Positions 34,930 through 43,517 of a stretch of 64,000 nucleotides of DNA are shown here, piece by piece; position 1 is the stretch's first letter; each line of letters opens with the position of its first letter. The translations under genes were made by a program, and so were the position numbers. The notes below the pieces were generated by a model. That model searched no databases. It was given only the letters and a program-made list of their open reading frames with translations, and was not told where the DNA came from. The stretch is from Alloalcanivorax marinus. Lineage in GTDB: Bacteria; Pseudomonadota; Gammaproteobacteria; Pseudomonadales; Alcanivoracaceae. The DNA is taken from the NCBI RefSeq assembly GCF_016906305.1, contig NZ_JADDOL010000005.1, positions 186,001 to 250,000 of the forward strand, written 5' to 3'.

Positions 34930-35918
34930 ACCACCCTTATGATCCCGGTCTGATGGAGGAGGACCGGATCCAACGAGAAGCCCGGGAATGGCTGATACTG
35001 CTCGAATCCGGTCGCGCCACCGCGGCGGACGGCGATGCCTTTCGCCAGTGGTGCGCGCGCAGCCCCGCCCACGCCCGGGCTTTCTCTCACTGCCGGCGTG
35101 TCTGGCAGGGCATGGGACAGGCCGCCCGTGCCGACCAGCAAGACGCCGAGCAGCGTCACAAGGTGGTGCCACTCACGTCGCGCCGCCCCGCCGGCTTCAG
35201 CCGGCGCGCGTTTCTGGGCGGGGCGGTGGCCGCGTGCGCCGGCTGGGTGGCGCTGCGCTCCCCGCTGGATCTATGGCCCGGAGCCGACGTTCTGAGCGCG
35301 GATCTGTGGACCGCCACCGGCGAGCAACGCCGGGTGGTGCTCCCCCACACCGCCACCCTGGAGCTGAACACCCAGACACGTATTGATCTGCGTAAAAGCG
35401 GCGACACCGTGACCGGGCTGATGCTGCGCGCCGGAGAAACCGAGGTGACCACATCGACCACCAACCATCAGCGTTTCACGGTGACGGCGGGACGCGGCCG
35501 CGTGGAAGCCCGGCACGCTCGCTTCAATGTGCGCTTTACCGACGACCGGGTGCAAGTCACCTGCCTGAGCGGCGACCTGACCGTGGCCCATGGGCAGGAC
35601 CGGGCGCGCCTGCAATCCGCCCAGCAGGTTGTGTACAACGAGGAAAGACTGACCGACGTAAAGGCGGTGGACACGGACCGGGTAAGCGCCTGGCGCGAGC
35701 GCCTGCTGGTTTTTGACGGGACGCCCTTGTCAGCGGTTGTCGAGGAAGTGAATCGTTACCGGCCGGGCCGTATCCTGCTGCTTGATGACCGCCTGGGCCG
35801 CACCCCGGTGCAAGCCTACCTGTCCCTGGACCGGCTGCAGGACTTCGCGGCACTGGTGCGCGAAGTCCATGGCGCCACCGTGCGCGATCTGCCCGGCGGC
35901 GTGCTGATCATCAGTTAG
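34926..35918 (+). CDS. FecR-like anti-sigma regulator (VreR-like) with twin-arginine-like segment and C-terminal STN-like domain
   Basis: A 330-residue membrane regulator. The N-terminal cytoplasmic DUF4880-type domain (about 10-65, REAREWLILLESGRATAADGDAFRQWCARSPAHARAF) should bind the sigma factor. The sequence SRRAFLGGAVAACAGWVAL at about 91-110 is a single transmembrane segment preceded by a twin-arginine-like SRRAFLG motif, as seen in some Pseudomonas FecR proteins. The periplasmic FecR domain follows (about 125-225), then a C-terminal STN-like segment (VFDGTPLSAVVEEVNRYRP...GATVRDLPGGVLII) that would meet the STN domain of the first gene product. It ends 4 bp into the convergent ybjN-like gene. 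Confidence 0.92.
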   Translation: MNHPYDPGLMEEDRIQREAREWLILLESGRATAADGDAFRQWCARSPAHARAFSHCRRVWQGMGQAARADQQDAEQRHKVVPLTSRRPAGFSRRAFLGGAVAACAGWVALRSPLDLWPGADVLSADLWTATGEQRRVVLPHTATLELNTQTRIDLRKSGDTVTGLMLRAGETEVTTSTTNHQRFTVTAGRGRVEARHARFNVRFTDDRVQVTCLSGDLTVAHGQDRARLQSAQQVVYNEERLTDVKAVDTDRVSAWRERLLVFDGTPLSAVVEEVNRYRPGRILLLDDRLGRTPVQAYLSLDRLQDFAALVREVHGATVRDLPGGVLIIS

Positions 35919-36346
35919 CCGGTGGGCGCGGTGTAATTCCTGAGAAATAACAGAAATTCCCGCATCAGGCGGTCCCAGAGCTCCACGGCAGTACGCAGGT
36001 ACCCCTGACTGACACCGCCGGCCACCAGCACGTCCATCTCCAGCACCAGAAAATCTCCCTGCTCACTCAGGCGCCCAAAGCGTTTTCCCCGGTTCCAGGC
36101 CGTCACCATGCCTTCCGGCAACTCGCCGTCGATGCGCAGGGCGCAGCTGAGCGTAAAGTCGAGCAAACCGGTTCCGCCCTCCCGGGTGTTGCCCGGGCGT
36201 ACCGCGAAACCGATCCCCTGGCTGGCGCTGAGCAACTGCCGCGTGCCGTTCTGTTCGCTGTCGTTGGTGCGATAGCCCGCTTCCTGCAACAGCGCGGCAA
36301 CGCCGTCGAGCTCGATGTCTTCGATAATGTCCTGCTTTTTACTCAT
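35915..36346 (-). CDS. YbjN domain-containing protein
   Basis: A 143-residue cytoplasmic protein without signal peptide. The YbjN (type III chaperone-like) domain is visible as AWNRGKRFGRLSEQGDFLVLEMDVLVAGGVSQGYLRTAVELWDRLMREFL in the second half, after an N-terminal SKKQDIIEDIELDGVAALLQEAGYRT. YbjN proteins act as small chaperone-like or regulatory proteins; the role here is unknown. It is the last gene of the minus-strand TPS accessory operon and overlaps the coiled-coil gene start by one base. A YbjN-type gene at the end of a pdtB-exbBD-tonB run is, as I recall, also seen in P. aeruginosa. Confidence 0.82.
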   Translation of the reverse strand: MSKKQDIIEDIELDGVAALLQEAGYRTNDSEQNGTRQLLSASQGIGFAVRPGNTREGGTGLLDFTLSCALRIDGELPEGMVTAWNRGKRFGRLSEQGDFLVLEMDVLVAGGVSQGYLRTAVELWDRLMREFLLFLRNYTAPTG

Positions 36347-37014
36347 TACTGGTCCCCGTCGGGTGTCGGTTTGGACTCGGCATCCGGTACCACCGCATCC
36401 ACCTGATTGTTGTAGAGCCGGTCGCCGTAGGCCTGCGCCCCTTCTTCAAACTCCACCCGCGCGGAGGCCGCCAGCGGCTGGCGTAGTTTGAACAGACCAC
36501 CGGCGCCCAGACTCTCGTAGGCATCAAGAATTTCACGCCCGGCGCGGTACAACTCACCGTTGCGTGCCGCACAGGTTTCCAGCGCCTGGGCCTGTTCAGT
36601 GACGCGCCGCGCCAGCTGCCGGCGTTCCACTTCCTTGTCGCGGGCCATGCCCAGCAATTGGTCGTAGGCATCACGCACTTGCTGATTGCGTTCGCGGCTT
36701 TCCGCCAACCGGCCGGCGCTGGCCCGGCGCTGAGCGGCCAGCTTCTTCTCGCTGTCACTCAGGTGCGCCTGCATCGCTGCCAGCTTCTCCTCGGCGGCGC
36801 GGCGCTCCGCTTCGGCACGGGCCGCCCGGGCCTCCCACTGCGCCTGTTGTGAGCGCAACATTTGCAACTCCTGCCGATTATTGCGCAATTCGGCACGCAG
36901 GCGCTCTTCCAGGCTTTGCCCGGTCTGGGCGAGGACCGGCAGGCTCAGGGCCAGGCACAGGCCGGCCAAAAATAACCGCGGCGTCGGTCGCCGCCCTGGG
37001 TTTGCATTGGTCAT
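36346..37014 (-). CDS. Exported coiled-coil protein of TPS locus
   Basis: A 222-residue protein with an N-terminal signal peptide (about residues 13-29, LFLAGLCLALSLPVLAQ). Residues 32-145 are a long, heptad-like helix rich in Glu, Arg, Ala and Gln (LEERLRAELRNNRQELQMLRSQQAQWEARAARAEAERRAAEEKL), followed by a short globular tail with one Cys (ALETCAARNGELY) and an acidic C-terminus. No family is recognised. Topology suggests a periplasmic rod that could bridge the inner-membrane ExbB-ExbD-TonB motor and outer-membrane partners, but this is inference. It sits between the porin and ybjN-like genes. Confidence 0.75.
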   Translation of the reverse strand: MTNANPGRRPTPRLFLAGLCLALSLPVLAQTGQSLEERLRAELRNNRQELQMLRSQQAQWEARAARAEAERRAAEEKLAAMQAHLSDSEKKLAAQRRASAGRLAESRERNQQVRDAYDQLLGMARDKEVERRQLARRVTEQAQALETCAARNGELYRAGREILDAYESLGAGGLFKLRQPLAASARVEFEEGAQAYGDRLYNNQVDAVVPDAESKPTPDGDQ

Positions 37015-37035
37015 GACATTTCTCCCGCGCCTCGC

Positions 37036-38718
37036 TTAGAAGCGCGCATTGAGCTCCAGTTGCAACACATCGATGGCGAAGGGCTGACCATAGACTTCCT
37101 CTGCGCTCAGCCAGCGGCCACGGGTGGAGAGCCGCTCGGTAAAGGCGTAGGCGCCACCGAGGAAATAACCCTTGGCGTTGGTGCCACCGAGGTGGAAAGT
37201 GGAATCGTTGAAACCGTCCGGCAGCGCATCCGGCTCGATATACTTGTAGCCCAGGAACATCTGCCAATCACCGGAACGCTTCAGATCCAGGCCTTCGCCA
37301 AAGGCGGCCTGCAGCATCCAGGCATCGGAACCGCTTTCCAGCTCGCCATTAAAGTCGAAGTTGTTGTAAATCTGGCCTTCGGAATGCTCCAGCATTTCGT
37401 CTTCGTCGTAGGCCAGGTTGTGCACATAATTGGCGGCCATGCGCAGCTGGTAATCGCGGAACAAAGAGGTGTCCCAACGCAGATTGATATCCAGCAATTG
37501 GAACTCCGAGGCCAGGCCCACCAGCTGCGGCTGGGGGGTGGCGGCTTCATTACCAGGTTCCAAAGCGATGTCACGCAACAGGAAAATGGTATTGCCTTTT
37601 TGCATGAAAGCCGGTGCCGACCAGTCGGTGTCGCAGGTCTGGTAATCCAGATACAGGAAGCACTGCTGTGAACGCTGCCCCCGAATATTGTCGAAGTCGT
37701 AATAGGCCACCGCCGCCAGCAGACGATTCTGGTCGGTAAAGCGCCAATTCACACCCAACTGGGCGCCGAACAGCCACTTGTCCTCGCTTTCCGTTTTGTT
37801 CTGTTCATCGGAGGGAAAGTCATCGGACAGATATTCCAATGGGAAGGCCCCCAGCGTGCCGAAAAAGCCGCCTCCCCGGGCCATGCCGGTACCGCGCCAG
37901 GCCGCCGAGACGCCATCGAAGGCGAGCTCATCGGAATACAGAATATCGGTGGACACAAACGGATTGTCGGCGCGGCCCGCGGTGAAGCTCCAGGCGCCCG
38001 GTGTCCAACGGATATGGGCGCGGTCCAGCCAGATGTCCTTTTTGCTCAGCCCGCCCCCGAGTGTCTGGGTGGTGGACACCGGGCTGTCGCTACTGCCGGT
38101 GGCCAGCCGCACACCGGCGCTCCATTGCTTGCCCAGTTCCGCTTCCAGACCGAACCGGGCACGAATGCGCATGAGATTCTCGCGATCCTTACGAGTGTTC
38201 AGTAATGGAGGAAAAGTATCGTCGTCAAGACGCACATCGTACTTATCCTCGTTCCACTCCTGGAAATCGACGATCAGGTTGCTGTTGTCGTCGGCCAGGA
38301 AGCGGGACTCATTGCGCACTCGTACGTCACCGGACAGGGTGATGCGCGAAGTCCAATCCGGGACGGTATTCGGCGCCGCCCAGTTTTCCCGTCGGGCTTG
38401 TGCCATCACCTCCTCCTTGACCTCGTCGCGGATGCCTTCGCGCACGGTCTCCGGGATGTACGGTACCCGCACATCGCCTTCTTGCACCTGGGGCTGCCGA
38501 CGCTGTTCCGCCAGCGCATCGCGGCGGGCCTGTTCCAGCAGCCCCTGGGCCTGACCTTCGGTGATCACGCCCTGCTCCACCAGCAAGCGGATCAGGTGTA
38601 CCGTGGTATTGCCCGACGCCGACGGCGCCTGCGGTTCCGGGGTCTGTGCCCGGACCGGACCGGCCAGCGTGGCGGCCACCGCCACGGCCAGGGTCCAGCG
38701 AGAAATTTGCCTGTTCAT
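37036..38718 (-). CDS. Putative outer-membrane porin of TPS locus
   Basis: About 560 residues from ATG 38718 (MNRQISRWTLAVAVAATLAGPVRAQ), preceded by AGGAG; a longer reading lacks such a site. After the signal peptide comes a short helix-forming region (HLIRLLVEQGVITEGQAQGLLEQARRDALAEQRR, about 40-75), then a beta-barrel with alternating aromatic strands (VRVNESRFL, GVRLATGSS, WSFTAGRADNPF, YYDFDNIRG), ending in the outer-membrane signature LQLELNARF with a terminal Phe. This is the putative_porin family build. It may provide passage for substrates or serve as a partner for the neighbouring TonB. The next gene upstream in the operon, tonB, ends 45 bp before its start. Confidence 0.85.
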   Translation of the reverse strand: MNRQISRWTLAVAVAATLAGPVRAQTPEPQAPSASGNTTVHLIRLLVEQGVITEGQAQGLLEQARRDALAEQRRQPQVQEGDVRVPYIPETVREGIRDEVKEEVMAQARRENWAAPNTVPDWTSRITLSGDVRVRNESRFLADDNSNLIVDFQEWNEDKYDVRLDDDTFPPLLNTRKDRENLMRIRARFGLEAELGKQWSAGVRLATGSSDSPVSTTQTLGGGLSKKDIWLDRAHIRWTPGAWSFTAGRADNPFVSTDILYSDELAFDGVSAAWRGTGMARGGGFFGTLGAFPLEYLSDDFPSDEQNKTESEDKWLFGAQLGVNWRFTDQNRLLAAVAYYDFDNIRGQRSQQCFLYLDYQTCDTDWSAPAFMQKGNTIFLLRDIALEPGNEAATPQPQLVGLASEFQLLDINLRWDTSLFRDYQLRMAANYVHNLAYDEDEMLEHSEGQIYNNFDFNGELESGSDAWMLQAAFGEGLDLKRSGDWQMFLGYKYIEPDALPDGFNDSTFHLGGTNAKGYFLGGAYAFTERLSTRGRWLSAEEVYGQPFAIDVLQLELNARF

Positions 38719-38762
38719 GCTATCGGCTCCTGAAAGAAGTCTTAGGGAGGGCGGCCGGCGGG

Positions 38763-39470
38763 TCATCCCGGACGGCGCCCTTGCAGGGACATGTGCACCG
38801 GCAACGTCAGCGACGCGGGCGGCTTCTGGTCGAGCGGCTCGAGCTCGCGCAGAGCAGCGACGATGCGTCGGTCCACGTCCTCGTCACCACTGGATTCCAG
38901 CACTTGTACCCGGGTCACTCGGCCGTCCGGGTCGAGCCACAAATTGACCTCCAATCGGTAGCTCAGATGCCGGATGTCACGGTCTTCGCGCAGCCGCCGT
39001 TGAAAGGCGTAGGACAGGTACTGACCATAGGTCGCATTACCCACGCCGGCGCCGGATCCGCCCCGACCGCTGCCGCTGCCAGCGGCGATATTGAAGGCAT
39101 CACCGCCGGCCTGGGCCTCGCCATCGATCTGCATGGCCTCGGAGAGATCCTGGGACGGCGACGGCTGCTCTTCCGGCGTCGGCTCTTCCACCGGCGTGGG
39201 CTCCGGCACCGGCTCCGGCTCCACCACGTCCTCCGGTTCCGGTTCCGGCTCGGTTTGCTCCTCCGGCGGCGGAGGCGGCGGCGGTAGCGGCACGATCATG
39301 TCCGGCTTTGGGACCTGCCGTTGCACGCCCGCGCTGTCGTTGGCCCATCGCCACAGCAGTACGCCCAGTACCACCAGCGCCAGCAACACCGCCGGCGGCC
39401 AGGCCAGGGCGGCGAGGCGTCGCTGCCGCGCCGTCCGCGTCCGGCTTGATTTGCGTGATTGGTGTGGCAT
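38763..39470 (-). CDS. TonB family energy transducer
   Basis: A 235-residue TonB. It has a basic cytoplasmic N-terminus, one transmembrane helix (about 24-42, WPPAVLLALVVLGVLLW), and a proline-rich periplasmic spacer (IVPLPPPPPPPEEQTEPEPEPEDVVEPEPVPEP, about 58-105). A Gly/Ser linker follows, then a C-terminal TonB domain (about 148-232, YLSYAFQRRLREDRDIRHLSYRLEVNLWLDPDGRVTRVQVLESSGDEDVD). It is encoded immediately downstream of exbD. No TonB-dependent receptor gene is present in the window, so its outer-membrane partner is probably the TpsB, the porin or the VreA-like protein, or a receptor elsewhere. Confidence 0.9.
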   Translation of the reverse strand: MPHQSRKSSRTRTARQRRLAALAWPPAVLLALVVLGVLLWRWANDSAGVQRQVPKPDMIVPLPPPPPPPEEQTEPEPEPEDVVEPEPVPEPTPVEEPTPEEQPSPSQDLSEAMQIDGEAQAGGDAFNIAAGSGSGRGGSGAGVGNATYGQYLSYAFQRRLREDRDIRHLSYRLEVNLWLDPDGRVTRVQVLESSGDEDVDRRIVAALRELEPLDQKPPASLTLPVHMSLQGRRPG

Positions 39471-39490
39471 CTCGGTCGGATCCGTTCCAG

Positions 39491-39916
39491 TCAGTTCTTC
39501 GGTTTACCGGTCACCAGGCCCACCTGGGCGAGCTCCAGGCGACGCAGGACGTCGAGCACTTCCACCACTTTCTGGTACTGCACCGCCGCGTCACCGCGCA
39601 CCACCACCGGAAAATCCGGATTGGTGGCCTTTTCCGTACGCAGGCGGTCCTCGAGCTCATCCAGGGTCACCGGGTAGGCGTCGAGAAAAATCTGACCATC
39701 GTTGTCCACCGATACCGCCTTGGTCTTCGGCTCCGACAGCGACACCGACGCGCTGGCCTTGGGCAGATCCACCTGAATACCGGCCACCTGGGCGGTGGCG
39801 GTGAGGATGAACATCACCAACACCACCATGAGCACGTCCACCAAGGGTGTGATGTTGATGCCGTCGACCGGACCGTCCTGCTCGTCGTCATCCATGGATG
39901 CTTTTACTGAAGCCAT
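39491..39916 (-). CDS. exbD: Biopolymer transport protein ExbD
   Basis: A 141-residue ExbD from ATG 39916 (MASVKASMDDDEQDG), with AGGAGAG upstream. It has a short acidic cytoplasmic N-terminus, then one transmembrane helix INITPLVDVLMVVLVMFILTAT carrying the proton-binding Asp of PLVDVML-type motifs. The periplasmic domain (about 50-135) includes the ExbD/TolR fold with VSVDNDGQIFLDAYPVTLDEL and VVVRGDAAVQYQKVVEVLDVLRR. It works with ExbB and TonB to convert proton motive force into a mechanical pull. It lies 11 bp after the DUF2341-ExbB gene. Confidence 0.93.
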   Translation of the reverse strand: MASVKASMDDDEQDGPVDGINITPLVDVLMVVLVMFILTATAQVAGIQVDLPKASASVSLSEPKTKAVSVDNDGQIFLDAYPVTLDELEDRLRTEKATNPDFPVVVRGDAAVQYQKVVEVLDVLRRLELAQVGLVTGKPKN

Positions 39917-39926
39917 CTCGCTCTCC

Positions 39927-41837
39927 TTACACCAGGGCGTCGTGTCGGGTGTCGGTGGTGCGGTCGTCGGCGTGGTGGGCCACGCCGGCACCGGCACCGC
40001 GCAGCTCGGCCAGGCGGGTGACGAACTCGTCGAGAAAAACGCGCATGTCGGAGCTGATGTCCCGATTGCGGCCGTTCAGGCGGTTGTAGGCGAACAGCGC
40101 CGGGATCGCCACGAACAGACCGGCGGCGGTGGCCAGCAGCGCGGCGGCCATGCCCGGCGCCACCGCGTTGATGTTCACGTTGCCGGCCATGGCGGTGCCG
40201 AGAAACACCACCATGATGCCCAGCACCGTGCCGAGCAGGCCGATATAGGGGCCGCCCGCGATGGCATTGGAGAGCACCCCCAGCCGATGGCCCAGCGCTC
40301 GGTTCTCATTAGTGCGTACCGCATCCATGGACGCGCGGATCGCCTCCAGCGTTTCCGAGGAAATGCGATCGGTATCGGCGCCCTGTTCACGGCGAATCCG
40401 CAGTTCGCGCACCGCCACCTGGTAGAGGCGCCACAGCGAGGAGTACTCCAGACGCTCGGCCAGCGCCCGGTCATCTGCCAGCTTTTCCAGCCGCGTGCCG
40501 ACCCCGGCAAAAACTTCGCGGAATTCGGCGTTGGCTTCGTCGGTACGCCGTGCCTGGCGGAACTTCTGGAACATCACTACCCAGGTTTGCAGCATCATGA
40601 TCGCCAGCACGCCGATGATGACCCAGGCATCCACCGGTACCGATGCCAGCAGGAAGCCCAGCGCGCCAAAGCCGAAACCGGATTGCTCCTCGTCGACGCC
40701 GAACGTCAGCAGGCTTGCCCGCGGTCCCTGGGACAGGGCGCTGGCACGGATCAGCGCGGGGGAACGCGCGACGCGGGACAGGCGCACCTCGTCCATGGCC
40801 CCGGTAAAGCCGGCCGCCGTGGCGGGCGCCTCGCTTTCCGCGCCGGCCCCGGCGGCGAGCTCGCCGGAACCGTCTTCTCCGACGCCTTGCGTCCCATCGG
40901 TGATGGCACCCGGATCAACCGCCGCCTGATGGCCAAGCGGATCGCCGCCCAGGGCGGCGGCGCCGTTGAAGGCCGGCAAGGCGACGACCATGCGACCCGC
41001 CGGCTGGCCGTTGAGATAGAGAGTCACCCCCCGGGCACCGACGGTGACCGCCAGATGCTGCCATTGATCGGCGACCAGCGGCTGATCGGCGCGCGCACGC
41101 TGACCGTTGATCGCCACGAACGGCACCCCGTTATCAATGCCGATCAGCAAGCTGTTGCCGGCGTCCCGGCGCAGATAGAGGGTCTGCTCGCCGGCCGCCT
41201 GCGGTGCCTTGATCCAGGCGCTGAAGCTGAACGCGCCGCCGGCGCCAATCGCCAGTGACGGGGCCGCCGGCAGCATCAGCGGCTCGCCACTGAAGCGGGC
41301 GGCCTGACCGATCACACCAGCCGTGGAGGCCGATACCGGACTATCGGAGTCGTTGCCGTAGGCGGTGGCATCGCTCGCCGTAGCGCCCGGCGCGCCGTCG
41401 AAGTGATACACCCCGGTGTAGTCCGCATCGTAGATCTGGCTATCGCCGGGCGCCGGCGCTTCAGCGTTGCCGTAGTACATCCAGATGTCCTGGCGGGCGC
41501 CGCCCTGCACCTCCGGCACATCCACCCAGATGTAGGCCACGCCCAGCAGAGCGTCGAAGCTCTCGATCCGGTGGTTGAAGACGGTCTCGTCATCCGCCGA
41601 GACGAAGCGAATGTCGGCGCCGTTCTCTCGCACCCCATCGAAGCTGAAGTTGCCCGTGTGCAGGCGAACCAGCACCGGCATTCGGCCCACCGGCTCACCG
41701 ATGTCCGCCCCCGCCGAAGTGGTGTCAATGGTGATTTGTTTCCGGTAACTCCAGTCTTCCTGCCACCAGGCCTGTGCCAGGGAAGGCGCCAACGCCCCCA
41801 GGCAGGACAGGATGAAGACGAGCAAACGTTGTCGCAT
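39927..41837 (-). CDS. DUF2341-LamG-ExbB fusion protein (proton channel with periplasmic sensor/adhesin-like domain)
   Basis: A 636-residue fusion. Residues 1-23 are a signal peptide. Residues 60-115 form a DUF2341 domain (FSFDGVRENGADIRFVSADDETVFNHRIESFD...YIWVDVP). Residues about 140-365 form a LamG/concanavalin-like domain (GVYHFDGAPGAT, FSFSAWIKAP, QWQHLAVTVGARGVTLYLNGQPAG, FTGAMDEVRLSRVARS). A transmembrane helix follows (about 400-425), then a complete MotA/TolQ/ExbB channel with GGPYIGLLGTVLGIMVVFLG and AGNVNINAVAPGMAAALLATAAGLFVAIPALFAYN. Ordinary ExbB proteins have no such 380-residue exported N-terminus. It is followed directly by exbD and tonB. Confidence 0.92.
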   Translation of the reverse strand: MRQRLLVFILSCLGALAPSLAQAWWQEDWSYRKQITIDTTSAGADIGEPVGRMPVLVRLHTGNFSFDGVRENGADIRFVSADDETVFNHRIESFDALLGVAYIWVDVPEVQGGARQDIWMYYGNAEAPAPGDSQIYDADYTGVYHFDGAPGATASDATAYGNDSDSPVSASTAGVIGQAARFSGEPLMLPAAPSLAIGAGGAFSFSAWIKAPQAAGEQTLYLRRDAGNSLLIGIDNGVPFVAINGQRARADQPLVADQWQHLAVTVGARGVTLYLNGQPAGRMVVALPAFNGAAALGGDPLGHQAAVDPGAITDGTQGVGEDGSGELAAGAGAESEAPATAAGFTGAMDEVRLSRVARSPALIRASALSQGPRASLLTFGVDEEQSGFGFGALGFLLASVPVDAWVIIGVLAIMMLQTWVVMFQKFRQARRTDEANAEFREVFAGVGTRLEKLADDRALAERLEYSSLWRLYQVAVRELRIRREQGADTDRISSETLEAIRASMDAVRTNENRALGHRLGVLSNAIAGGPYIGLLGTVLGIMVVFLGTAMAGNVNINAVAPGMAAALLATAAGLFVAIPALFAYNRLNGRNRDISSDMRVFLDEFVTRLAELRGAGAGVAHHADDRTTDTRHDALV

Positions 41838-41894
41838 GGTCAGGCACTCCGAAGATAACTCTGTAATTCGTTTGGTTTGGATGGTCCCGGGTAG

Positions 41895-43517
41895 TTAAAA
41901 ACGCGCGGTCACACTGAAATGAACGCGCGGGTCGTATTTTTCCGTATCGCCGGTTTCCAGCAGCGGATAGCCCAGGTCCACGGAGCCGCTGAGAAAATCC
42001 CAAAGCTGAGCTCGGGCGCCGACACCGACGCTGGCCAGATCAAACCGGTAGTCCTGCTCCGGCAGCGGGTCCTGCAGTCTCAGCCAGGCGCCTTCACTGA
42101 AAACGTGGAACCGCAGCAATCTCCAGGGATTGCCAAACCAGCTATCCAGCGAAGGCGTGCGCAATTCCAGGCTGGCCAAATAACCTTCATCACCGGCCTG
42201 CTCGGCGGCCAGGTAGCCACGGACCGTGCCGGCGCCGCCGACCGCGAACTGTTCATTCGAGACCAGCGGTCCCGAGGCGAATTGGGTGGAGAGCTTGCTT
42301 GCCAGCACCCATTCATCCAGCTGCCATTCCAGAGAGGCGTCGGCCTTGAACAGGGCGAAATCCGGACTCGCCTGGTAACGCTTGTCATCGAACTCCTCCC
42401 AGCCGCTGCCTCCGGAGGGGACCTCATCGGAAGCCGTGACCACACTGAGATTGATGTAGCCCTGATGGTGATCGGTGAAGAAGTAGCCGTTATAGGCAAA
42501 GGTAAAAGGCGCGTACTCCAACGGCACATCGTCCTCGCTCTGACCAAAGACCAGGGATTCCGTGAAGTCCTTGAAATCGATACCCGCGGAGAACGAATGC
42601 CCCCAGGTGCCGTTGAACGGCAGGCTGTAGATCAGCGAGACACCGACGGAGTGGCCCTTGCCCACCACATTGGTGCCGCCCACAGTGGCCACGTCGCTGT
42701 CTGAGATATAGCCATTGACCCGCGTGGACCAGCGGTCCGCCAAGGGCGCTTCGTAGCTGGCGGACCACACCTCCGCATTGTCCGTATCCTGAGGGGCGGT
42801 AAAAAAGGTCAGCGAGGCGCTGTGCCCTCTTTGCCAGAGATTGGCATGCGAGAGAGTGGCGATGGTGCGCAGCTTTTCGGTGTCGGCGCTGTAGTCGTTA
42901 TTGGCGGTGAGGCTGGCGTTCCAGGGTCGCTGATCCTCCACTGATAGATCCACATCCATGGTTCCCGGAATCCGGCCTTCCTTGACCAAAGGCATCACCT
43001 GGCGCTTGCCGGATCGGTTTACCCGAGTGAGTTGCTCCTGAACCAGCTCGAAGTCCGGCACCGCCCCTTCGCTCAGGGCTGGCACGTCACGTCGGATCAT
43101 CAGCGGCGAGTGGTAACGTGAGCCGATCACCCGCACCCGCCCCACCGTAACCTCGGTCACCAACAGATAGACCACACCCGCGGACACTTTCTGCTCCGGC
43201 AGTTCCACATACACCGATTGGTAGCCGTGTTGCTGATAGATTTTTTGCAGCGCCTCGCGGGCCCGTTGAATATCGTCAAGAGTTTTGTCCGGCCCCAGGA
43301 ACGGATAAACCGCGCGCTCGATGTCTCGGTTGTCCAGAACGGTGTTGCCGCGCACGATGTACTCGTTAATGGTAACGGTGGCCACCGTGGGCAGTTCGTC
43401 ATCGGCCCTCGCCGTCGTCGGACTCAGCCATAGATACAGGCTCAGCCATAGAAGGACGAACAGCTTTGCTTCCCCCCTTCCGATCAAACCTGGCATTCTT
43501 CCGTGCGCATTGAACAT
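41895..43517 (-). CDS. TpsB outer-membrane transporter (ShlB/FhaC/HecB family, PdtB-like)
   Basis: A 540-residue TPS transporter, of typical size. A long hydrophobic signal peptide (residues 18-38) is followed by an N-terminal POTRA pair (about 45-200: INEYIVRGNTVLDNRDIERAVYPFLG, TVGRVRVIGSRYHSPLMIRRDVP) and a 16-strand Omp85-type barrel (about 215-540). The L6 signature VRGY is visible in GAGTVRGYLAAEQAG near residue 430, and the protein ends in SVTARF with terminal Phe. The catalytic-like loop RSGKRQVMPLVKEG matches the family. It should export the 4047-residue TPS exoprotein although the two genes are about 8.4 kb apart. It heads the minus-strand accessory operon. Confidence 0.93.
   Translation of the reverse strand: MFNAHGRMPGLIGRGEAKLFVLLWLSLYLWLSPTTARADDELPTVATVTINEYIVRGNTVLDNRDIERAVYPFLGPDKTLDDIQRAREALQKIYQQHGYQSVYVELPEQKVSAGVVYLLVTEVTVGRVRVIGSRYHSPLMIRRDVPALSEGAVPDFELVQEQLTRVNRSGKRQVMPLVKEGRIPGTMDVDLSVEDQRPWNASLTANNDYSADTEKLRTIATLSHANLWQRGHSASLTFFTAPQDTDNAEVWSASYEAPLADRWSTRVNGYISDSDVATVGGTNVVGKGHSVGVSLIYSLPFNGTWGHSFSAGIDFKDFTESLVFGQSEDDVPLEYAPFTFAYNGYFFTDHHQGYINLSVVTASDEVPSGGSGWEEFDDKRYQASPDFALFKADASLEWQLDEWVLASKLSTQFASGPLVSNEQFAVGGAGTVRGYLAAEQAGDEGYLASLELRTPSLDSWFGNPWRLLRFHVFSEGAWLRLQDPLPEQDYRFDLASVGVGARAQLWDFLSGSVDLGYPLLETGDTEKYDPRVHFSVTARF

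Noticed and set aside
37036..43517. Reading the TonB/ExbB/ExbD/porin genes as a siderophore or vitamin uptake system
   Set aside because: No TonB-dependent receptor with a plug domain, no periplasmic binding protein and no ABC importer are present; the genes are in one run with TpsB.
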